Source: Thalassia testudinum (taxonomy: Eukaryota; Streptophyta; Magnoliopsida; Alismatales; Hydrocharitaceae). From it: a stretch of 64,000 nucleotides of DNA. Both the position numbers and the translations under genes were made by a program. The notes under the pieces are model-generated. The model was not told where the DNA came from and did not search any database. It was given only the letters and a program-made list of their open reading frames with translations. This document shows, in pieces, positions 58,200 to 64,000 of the stretch (position 1 is its first letter; every line of letters begins with the position of its first letter). Location of the stretch: contig JAZHRO010000063.1 of assembly GCA_037157565.1 (NCBI GenBank), positions 10,646,001 to 10,710,000 of the forward strand. The letters run 5' to 3'.

Positions 58200-60390
58200 A
58201 AAGCAATTGAGGAAGAAAAGAGTGAGATGGGTCAGTGGATTTTATTTGACACACTTACTCTACACTCGAATCCATCCACACCCAAATCAACTCATGAAGT
58301 GGATCACTATACCATTTTAGACCACACTACTTGGATCATGCCTATCATTCTCCATCATTTTTAGGACCCATATGATTTTTCCCCAATCATCACTCCGCTC
58401 ACACCCAAACCACCCATATTCTCCATTACCTCTTATGGATGCCAACATCTCCACTTCTTCCAGGCACCCGCATTTATCTATTTTTCTTTTGCAGCATTTG
58501 GATGTAAATAATTCAAAGCCTTGTGTTATTATTTTCCCGACTCTTTAGGCTTAGCATTCATGAGCAGTTGGCCCAGGTTTGCAACCCGATGCTAGCTATT
58601 GAAATTAAATTGCTTCATTTTAATCGCCATCTTCAACACCATTTTGACATACCTATTATGAGTCTTCGCTTAACTAGAGGTGTAAAACTCAGCACTTATG
58701 AATACCAAAATAATAATAATAATATTTTTTTTCTTTCTTTATACTTCACTAATTCTCTTTTTTGTTCCTTTCATATGCGATTCTGGGTCATTTCCACACT
58801 TTATTTATGTACTTCATAGATTTTTATACTTTTCCTTTTATGTTTTTCTTCTTGCATAAGGACATGCAAGAATTTAGGTACACATATGTTGAATATTTTC
58901 TACCAACACTTAAAATATTAACATGATCTCTAGGATTTTAGTGGCAAATTTTTCTTTGCCACATTCGCATTTTGTTTGCATTTTTCCTTATGCATTCTTC
59001 TTGAATAAGTGATCTTTGAAAAATAAAGTGAAAAAAGTGCACAAGTTTGAAAAAAAAAAAGTATATTTTTAGTATTGTTTTTAGAATTTAATGAATTCTC
59101 GATTTTAAGAATTTACTGACTTTAGGAAATGTAGAACAAAGTCTTTCCACCTAGATTCTTTAAGTCAAATTCTAACTTAATTTTCTTGTGTATTTATTAA
59201 AATACAAATTTGTAACACAAGCCTTCGAAGGGATTTGAAAAAGTTGAAAGTATTAAGTCAAAAAATAGTGATAAGTAATCAACTTATCTTCCCATTATTT
59301 GGTGTGTGGAGCTTTTGAGATTTAAGTAATCTTCAACTACACTTTGCACTGACTCATCTTGTGGGTGACTTTTTGTTGAGTCCTTAGTAATCAATAAGGT
59401 TTAGTCTAAGGGTCAATTGATCCTTGTAGGTATGATTAGCATGTTGCACTGGGTATGCTCCCTAGATATAGGATGTCCAGATCTCAACTTACATCTTTAG
59501 CTTTTAGATCTTTGTTTAGAAAAGGTTCTTAAATGGATGGAGAGCGACTCATCTAGAAAAATGATTTGGAAAAGAAAAACATATATAATAAGCCTTCAAA
59601 AAAAGTGAGAACAAGGAAAAAAAAAAAGAAGAGAACCCCCAACGAACAAATAAGCACCTCGCTACAAATGGGCACCTTCCACCAAATAAAAAACATCTCG
59701 CTACATATGGATACTTCCCTTTCCTTTCCATATAAAAACACATCGCTACATATGGGTGTTTATTCTATTGAAAAAAAGAGAAAAAATATAGAGAAAAATT
59801 AGGAAAAAGAGACTTAGGGATCTAACCGAGGAGACATACGCTTAAAATGTTAACTTCAGGATAAAAATAAGTGAGGAGAAAGCTACCAATTCTTAGAAAG
59901 GCCAACCTGAAAACCAAGTCTGTTAGAGCGAATAGATATTTTAACCGTTATTGAATACTTGAAATCAACTTAGTTGTCCATCTGACAAGTCACATCATTT
60001 CACATACAAGATGCTTATCTCTCACATTCAATTTAAACCTTGGATGAGTCGACCTAGTCAGAGAAAGTTTCTCTTACAACTCAAATCTGATGGTTAATAA
60101 GATTTTTTATTTGATTTGGACGGTTCGAATTTGAGTCAATACTTTAGAACCATTGAGTTTCTATTGTTAAGGATTTGTATGTAATTTCCTTTCATTGGTG
60201 GAAAATCTTATTAAGATTTTTTATCTGGCCTTGCTTGAATTCTTTTGTGATTTCACATTTCAAATAAATAAATATATATATATAAAATCTTTGACCTTTG
60301 CTTTGTTTTCAAAAATAATAAATGAAAACCTGTGTTCTCGATTTTTGCATTTTGATTTTTCTAGGGACTAACAAAGTTTAGACATGGGGA
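58200..60390 (+). other. Element H 3' region with internal motif and polypurine tract
   Basis: AT-rich, with no convincing gene. 58200-58510 gives short His/Pro-rich readable pieces in several frames. The internal motif GCATAAGGACATGCAAGAAT (58854-58873) corresponds to the one in the Athila-like elements. The end (60359-60390) is a decayed hairpin around CTAGGGACTAACAAAG and a tract GACATGGGGA before an LTR start. Confidence 0.5.
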
Positions 60391-62404
60391 TGAGATTACA
60401 TAGCAATGTAGGATTTAATTAACCTAAATTATGTTAGAAACCTAACCTAACTTCTAAATAATGCATTCATAAATTGCATATTATGCATGGTAGCCTTTTG
60501 TTCCGCTATACAGAAAATAATGCTATTTTATTATGCTAGTTGATGTTTATTCTTTTTTGCTGGCAATAAGGAGCTTAAGAAATGTTCTTGACTTGAATAA
60601 AGTTGGATAGAAGCTGAAGCAGAAACTAAGTTGGAATTGGAGTTGGAGAATAAAGATAGAAAAAAGAAGACCAAAGAGTAGGAGAGAGAGATGCTTGCAT
60701 AAATTAATAAAAGAAGAAGAGGAAACCCTAAGATAGCCTGCCTATACCCAGAACCAAACCTACACTCAGGTTAACCTAGACCTAGGATATCCCTATCCCT
60801 AAAATCCTAGGATAACCCTTATCCTATTCCCACAACCCTAAACCACCTCTACACTAGGATATCCTGACCTTAGATCCTAAAACATGGATAACATTATCCA
60901 TGCTCCTACCCCACTATCCACTAATCCTATTCCATTTTCCATACTCCTAACCCACCTATCCCTAGCCTAATCCCTACATTAGAATCTTAATTAGGCTAAG
61001 AACACCCTCAATTGACTCTACCCGAGTCAATTAGGTCAACCACATTCTAGTTAGGTCCATATGGACCTGATTGGGTTAACTTATGTTTGATTAGGCTCAC
61101 TTGAGTCTAATTAGACTCAACCCTACCCTAATGAGGCTCACCCACACATCTGTTGGATTAACCCACACCCAATTAGACCCACACACACTCAATTAGACTC
61201 CATAAGACCCAATAAGACTCAACCTAATCCATCTTAGGCTAACCTAACCCAATTAATACCTAAAACCACAACTTAACTCTACCTAATTCAAACTCAACAC
61301 ACACCCAACACCCCCCCATCCTAGTCTACGACCACCAACCTCTTTCCTATCTCTTTTGTTCAGCAACTTACCCCCCCCCCCCCCCCCCCCCCATATAAAC
61401 ACTACAGCCTTAGTTGCCCATCGTCGTCTTCTTCCTCCCTCTCCTTCCGGCATTAACACACCACCTTCAAAGCTCCTTCCTCCGCCTCTAAGGGCCAACC
61501 ACCACCGCGTGGTGGCCAAACAACCTCCACCATCTCTCTAATGATTCAAGGCCACCCTTGCACTCCCCTCAAGAGCACCAAAGGCACCCTCCTCCCTATC
61601 CTCCTTTAGCATCCTTTAGTTCTTTTTAATTTTTGTGCAAGCATTTTTTTGATCTTCTCTCCTCTCTTGAGCATGCCTAGGCTCCTTCATAGTCTTGGGT
61701 GTGCTTCTCTATATTGGGCAACTAGGTCTAGCCACCCCTGTCCTCCATTTGTCGACGGCTCTCACGAGTGCTACCGACGGGACAGTCTAGTAGATTAGAT
61801 TTATCCTTTTATGTGCAAAGATTTCCTTTACATTTTAGTGTTCTACATTGCTACATTAATAATGACTATTACGAATCTTTATATCAATTTCTATATATCA
61901 AGTGCATGTGCTTACATTTTGAAATAATTTTTATGATCGACATTGTTTTCACAATCGCCATCGCCAGCTTTCGCCTTCACCCTAATCACCACCACACACC
62001 AACCCTACCCTCAAGGTAGGTTGGCCATCCACTCCACCAACACCTCACACCCACCATTTGGGTTCTAGGTTTTGCTTGAATAGATTTAGGTTTCACTTCC
62101 ATTTTCTCATAAATCAAAAAACAAACAAAAAAATTTCAAAAAGAAAAAAAAACCAAAAATATGTTTTCACCATGCATGTTATTTGCTTAGATGAGGTTTT
62201 TCGCATTGAGATTAGGTTAGTTTTTAAGTTATGATTTAGGTGTGTTTAGGTTAGTCCAATCACAATCACGCATTTTTTCAAGTCAAAAATTAACTTGGAA
62301 TGCTTTTTTACCTCCCTGAGTTCGACCAGGACTCACCACAAGTTTCGTTAAAATTAGTTTTGATTAGGGTTTTCACATGTTATACTATGACAAGAAATCA
62401 CATT
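60391..62404 (+). repeat. LTR of element H
   Basis: Begins TGAGATTACATAGC directly after a polypurine tract. Its U3 (60760-61270) is full of degenerate AATTAGACTCAA/CCTAACCC words. A run of 22 C (61371-61392) abuts a TATA-like ATATAAAC (61393). Near the end, CTCCCTGAGTTCGACC (62312) resembles the U5 wording of other LTRs here. A possible end AATCACA at 62402 is two bases before another LTR start, so it may be interrupted rather than complete. Frames inside (61356-61541, 61768-62019) are low-complexity and not credible. Confidence 0.6.
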
Positions 62405-64000
62405 TGATTAGTTAGATTTGGTACGCTAAAAGCTTGAGTTTGAAACCCGTCGTTATAGTCGCATAAAAATCTACTATCAAATAAAATTTATAACTGAAAC
62501 TCTGATGAATCTCAAGTCGAATACAGGGAGGCAAACGTTTGATCAAAAATCGCATTTGAATTATTGTCACGAAGTAGAGTAGCTGGTTGAAATTAATCTA
62601 CGCTAACTATTTTACTTAAAGAATAAATAATAGAAAAGAGAAAGAATAATACAAAGAAAGAGATAATAGAGAGAGAATGAACAAATTTTATAACCATAGG
62701 AACATGTTCATTACATCTAATCGCTACAACTAGAAAGCTGAAAATCTATACTAGAAAGCTATAAAAAGAGAGGAATGAGAAAATTCTCCTCGACGATTGC
62801 TTGGAAGACGAGCTGTGTTAATGAAGCTTCTGGACGATGGGGATGAAATGCTGGACGACGGAGAACGGAGAACGAAGCAGGGTGATGTCGCAGCGGGATC
62901 AGCTTCCCGAATGGTAGTGAAAGGACAACCACGGGCGCTTCATGAACGGAGATGAAAAGATGAAAAAATTATATTTAAGACTCTAGTGGAGCATTCCAGG
63001 TATGAGACCAACTTGTAGAGCTTTGGAGGAGGTGAGAGGAGAAGAGAAGAGATGGTGAAATATGTAGCAGGGGTAGCCCTTTTATAGGTGTAAAAATTAG
63101 GGGCAAAAAGGTCTTTCAAGCCTTAAAATTAAATATGCGGCCTTTAGAGGTGCACGTTGCTGTTACCATGCCTTCATCTTTGGTCGTGCGATCTCAATTA
63201 GATGCTCCTCAAAGAGCCACGTTCGCAGCTCTTCACCTTCAACCATTCCCACACGTTCATCAAGCGACGGCTCATCCAGGTCGTTCAATAGAGATCGAAT
63301 GGCCACCATCACACGTTGATCGCATGCTTAGGATCGAGATCAGACGTCCGTTTGATAGATTGGACGGCTTAAAAGCCATCTTAACCCGCTGCATGACAGA
63401 TCACGCATGGACGCCCGCGTGATCATCCGTGTTTGCCCACGCTCACATCCAGCACTACCACATTGCCTATTCTCCGCTACACAATGCGAATCACACGACT
63501 AAATTGCATCACGCCTTGCTTTAGCGGATTTAATCCGCGCACAGTCATTCGACCCCTCACCAGCGCTTTGAGCGCGCTAATGAAGACTGATGCGCTACAA
63601 TGCCTCTTGTGTCTCACATAAGAATTTGCGAGTGCAACCTTCGTGTGATCGTGGCCGTTGATGAAAGATCCAATGGCCAAGATTGCGTGGAGGTGCACCC
63701 TTCAGAGATTGGACAAAGTTGGGGAGGGCAACGTGGCTACATCTCGGTTGTTGGATTTTCATCCAACGGTCAAGATCTGATGGCATGGATGGAGGCCAAG
63801 TGGCTGTGAGCGGCTTGGATGGCACCACGTGGCATCATCTAAGCTATCCAACTTCTTTTGCTCGTAGGTGATGCCATGGATGTCGGATTGAATCGATTTT
63901 CCCATTGTTGGGCTACAATCGTCAATTCGAACCCATCCGTGTGGTTGGATTTGTCATATGAAGTATAGATTTGCACTACTTTGTCCCTTGATATCTGATC
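62405..64000 (-). repeat. AthA-type LTR, truncated by window end
   Basis: Begins near TGATTAGTTAG (62405; start approximate). It aligns with the other AthA-type LTRs: GTCGTTATAG and TCGAATACAGGGAGGC blocks, CCTCGACGATTGCTTGG near 62788, TATA CCTATAAAAGGG on minus near 63078-63092, GGCCTTTAGAGG remnant of the U3 hairpin near 63140, decayed tRNA-like block 63545-63605, and GATGCCATGGATGTCGGATTG near 63870. The interior lies beyond the window. Confidence 0.85.

Noticed and set aside
61283..61541. Gly- or Pro-rich ORFs around the C22 tract
   Set aside because: Low-complexity translation across a homopolymer in an LTR.
1..64000. CRISPR array, operon or integrated prokaryotic system
   Set aside because: No regularly spaced identical repeats with unique spacers and no bacterial-type genes; the periodic array at 40127-40432 has variable arms and no cas context.

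Overview
This 64 kb window is intergenic DNA from a large, repeat-rich plant genome. I found no host gene, rRNA, tRNA or CRISPR array. Nearly all of it is layered transposable elements: Athila-like Ty3/gypsy LTR retrotransposons primed by tRNA-Asp, SIRE-like Ty1/copia elements primed by initiator tRNA-Met, several solo LTRs and one TIR DNA transposon. A flowering plant is a safe call; the species cannot be read from the sequence.

Layout. 1-11508: Athila-like element AthA on the minus strand, with gag, protease, RT, RNase H and integrase and both LTRs; the outer ~30 bp of its left LTR lie outside the window. 11509-17457: a decayed plant transposon-type ORF, split by a 2.7 kb solo LTR (family X, copy X1) that itself holds a 1.77 kb solo LTR with a perfect CCGCT duplication. 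17458-26812: AthB, a minus-strand Athila-like element that keeps gag and protease but has no RT, RNase H or integrase. 26813-29028: 3' end of a SIRE-like copia element whose LTR carries a 1.5 kb TIR transposon (29029-30546). 30610-33307: solo LTR X2 with AGGGT duplications. 33933-39310: SIRE-E, a complete but gag-only copia element, inserted in an older LTR-like sequence that resumes at 39311 and carries a striking hairpin array. 41539-57409: AthF, a badly decayed plus-strand Athila-like element with full gag-pol remains. Its 3' untranslated region is interrupted by LARD-G (49458-56837), an intact-ended non-autonomous element with ATTAG duplications. 57410-62404: 3' part and LTR of another plus-strand element (H). 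62405-64000: start of a further Athila-type LTR that runs off the window.

How the parts relate. AthA and LARD-G share LTR architecture, 5' leader and 3' UTR. LARD-G lacks gag-pol and carries an unrecognised reading frame instead, so it probably depended on AthA-like proteins. AthB and SIRE-E are likewise incomplete and would need helpers. The most unusual signals are non-coding: a tRNA-like A-box/B-box block in every AthA-type LTR, hairpins with compensatory changes in the LTRs and beside the polypurine tract, a second conserved purine-rich motif about 0.9-1.5 kb inside the 3' LTR, and an array of six hairpins with a constant loop and variable self-complementary arms at 40127-40432. All coding regions are pseudogenes.
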